Positions 6,325 through 6,336 of a stretch of 6,336 nt of DNA are shown here, one piece after another (within the stretch, counting starts at the first letter, position 1; every line of letters begins with the position of its first letter). The stretch is taken from positions 1-6,336 of the forward strand of contig CAZQKL010000106.1 in NCBI GenBank assembly GCA_964593895.1, in the 5' to 3' direction. Source of the stretch: CAZQKL01 sp964593895 [NCBI: uncultured bacterium] (lineage in GTDB: Bacteria > DYJV01). The notes beneath the pieces are model-generated. The model saw nothing but the letters and a program-made list of their open reading frames with translations, did no database searches and was not told the DNA's origin. Position numbers and translations under genes: made by a program.

Positions 6325-6336
6325 ATTGCTTTTGCG

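Noticed and set aside
1-6336. CRISPR array, tRNA, insertion sequence or terminator within the window
   Set aside because: Gene junctions are at most 14 bp and no regularly spaced repeat, cloverleaf, transposase motif or stem plus T-run was seen in non-coding sequence.

Overview
The window is one stretch of a minus-strand CRISPR-cas operon, and almost every base is coding. Read 5'->3' on the minus strand (right to left in window coordinates), the order is: an orphan RAMP-family protein (6313-5531), cas8b/cst1 (5541-4150) with an internal cas11 start (4512-4150), cas7/cst2 (4138-3095), cas5t (3080-2439), cas3 with fused HD and helicase domains (about 2436-100), and the first 31 codons of cas4 (94-1), cut by the window edge. 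The set Cst1-Cst2-Cas5t-Cas3-Cas4 in this order is the type I-B (Tneap-like) system. No CRISPR array, cas1, cas2 or recognisable cas6 lies in the window; cas1 and cas2 would be expected beyond base 1.

The genes fit together as one machine. Cas8b (large subunit), Cas11 (small subunit), Cas7 (backbone) and Cas5 (crRNA 5'-handle cap) would form a Cascade surveillance complex. Cas3 would be the nuclease-helicase recruited after target recognition, and Cas4 belongs to the spacer-acquisition module. Junctions are tight: an 11-bp overlap, then gaps of 11 bp, 14 bp, about 2 bp (or a 4-bp ATGA overlap) and 5 bp. No promoter, terminator or non-coding block is visible, so transcription probably starts beyond base 6336 and continues past base 1.

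Two points stand out. First, a strong Shine-Dalgarno sequence lies inside cas8b with an in-frame ATG 8 nt downstream, giving a 120-residue C-terminal product of the size expected of Cas11. Its 12-base ribosome-binding context is identical to the one in front of cas7, so the two multi-copy subunits share the strongest initiation signal in the operon. Second, the first gene, where type I-B operons usually carry cas6, instead encodes a RAMP protein that looks more like type III (Csm4/Csx10-like or other pfam03787-like) proteins than Cas6. Its role is unknown.

The DNA is clearly A+T-rich (roughly one third G+C by eye) and uses standard bacterial-type Shine-Dalgarno signals. This fits a low-G+C anaerobic or environmental bacterium, and an archaeon is not excluded. 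The sequence does not allow a firm taxon.
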